A DNA stretch of 64,000 nucleotides from Bradyrhizobium quebecense (GTDB lineage: Bacteria > Pseudomonadota > Alphaproteobacteria > Rhizobiales > Xanthobacteraceae). This document shows, piece after piece, positions 63,629 to 64,000 of the stretch (its first letter is position 1; each line of letters opens with the position of its first letter). Made by a program: the position numbers and the translations under genes. The stretch lies in the NCBI RefSeq assembly GCF_013373795.3, contig NZ_CP088022.1, forward strand, positions 6,882,001 to 6,946,000, written 5' to 3'. Below the pieces are notes generated by a model, which was not told where the DNA came from, did no database searches, and saw only the letters and a list, made by a program, of their open reading frames with translations.

Positions 63629-64000
63629 TTAAGCGGCCGAAATTGCACGCTTCTTATATGGCCCGCGCTTCTTCGGCTCGCCCTCGCGCTTGTCGATCAG
63701 CGCCACGATATCGCTCATTTCAAGTGGCGACGAGACCAGACCGGCGGCCATTGCGGGCGTCAGGCCCTTAAGTGACTTGTGCGACTTGATGAAATTGTAC
63801 CAGACGAAATAGAGCGATAGCGCGTGGTAGTGGTTCTCGACCTTCTTAGAGAAAGCGTTAGTAAGGCGCGTGAACCGGCGCATTGACATACGCATGGTGA
63901 GGTTCTGGCGCTCTACAAACGACGTTGAGACGTGCTTGATATCGGGCGAACCGAGAACCAGGTCGCGGTCAATGCCGATCAGTTTCGGCGGACTGTAGCG
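63629..64000 (-). CDS. IS1-like transposase, partial at the window edge
   Basis: Read on the minus strand, 123 codons run from the window edge to a stop. The peptide includes KHVSTSFVERQNLTMRMSMRRF, shortened here as FVERQNLTMRM, and ALSLYFVWYNFIKSHKSLKG, the C-terminal DDE part of IS1-type transposases, with the E of the triad in VERQN. It ends in a basic GEPKKRGPYKKR tail. The N-terminal part lies beyond the window. It is probably a complete element entering from the right. Confidence 0.75.
   Translation of the reverse strand, partial: RYSPPKLIGIDRDLVLGSPDIKHVSTSFVERQNLTMRMSMRRFTRLTNAFSKKVENHYHALSLYFVWYNFIKSHKSLKGLTPAMAAGLVSSPLEMSDIVALIDKREGEPKKRGPYKKRAISAA

Overview
The window looks like alphaproteobacterial chromosome, most probably Bradyrhizobium or a close Bradyrhizobiaceae relative. 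The signs are high-GC coding sequence, dense GATC/CGGC-rich intergenic palindromes of the types common in that group, a PmtA-type phospholipid N-methyltransferase, RpoH-type heat-shock promoters of CTTG-N17 form, and the gene neighbourhoods infC-rpmI-rplT-pheST, dnaK-dnaJ, hrcA/grpE-rph-rdgB-hemW and lpoA-like/rsmI-yraN-gshB. No organism name can be proved from sequence alone.

Layout. 1-3.2 kb is accessory: the tail of an ISXO2-like transposase, a small unknown gene, a degenerate tRNA-Asn-like gene with a terminator, and a tyrosine integrase transcribed away from tRNA-Leu(CAG). 3.3-11 kb holds an NDUFA9-like dehydrogenase, an IS110/IS1111-type element sitting in a split REP palindrome, uppP, a GST with queG, an acyl-CoA thioesterase-like gene and an NTF2-like/hydrolase pair. 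11-17.3 kb is the translation block: infC (ATT start), rpmI, rplT, pheS and pheT, with a DUF559 nuclease cassette wedged between the two synthetase genes. 17.5-24.6 kb is exported enzymes and membrane proteins, ending in nikR, whose 5' end has been joined to the antisense tail of a TonB-dependent receptor.

24.7-29.4 kb is a catabolic module: a CoA transferase and an HMG-CoA-lyase-type enzyme, a divergent LysR regulator and an MFS importer. The same dyad (TCGAA-N7-TTCG) lies in the divergent promoter region and before the importer. 30.3-36.4 kb is a probable secondary-metabolite locus: an EmrA/EmrB-like pump, then a type III polyketide synthase, an isoprenylcysteine-methyltransferase-like enzyme and a second DHA2 exporter joined by two ATGA overlaps. 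36.4-43 kb is housekeeping (nth, AraC-MGMT fusion, gpmA, dapB, pyrF, pmtA). 43-52 kb carries the DnaK chaperone machine (dnaJ, dnaK, grpE, hrcA) around a small exported protein, a nicotinamidase with a signal peptide and an AraC/VOC pair. 52-54.4 kb is rph-rdgB-hemW.

54.45-58.1 kb is a nest of an IS630-type element (with an A8 frameshift site) and an IS91-type transposase with its integrase partner. 58.3-63.6 kb returns to core genes (LpoA-like lipoprotein, rsmI, yraN, gshB) and an exported metallo-beta-lactamase-fold enzyme. The window ends inside an IS1-like transposase.

The most promising points for follow-up are the type III PKS/methyltransferase/exporter operon, the CoA-transferase/lyase/LysR/MFS regulon with its shared operator, the IS1111 element with a long 3' non-coding end (possible bridge RNA) inside a REP, the DUF559 cassette between pheS and pheT, and the nikR/TonB-receptor junction.
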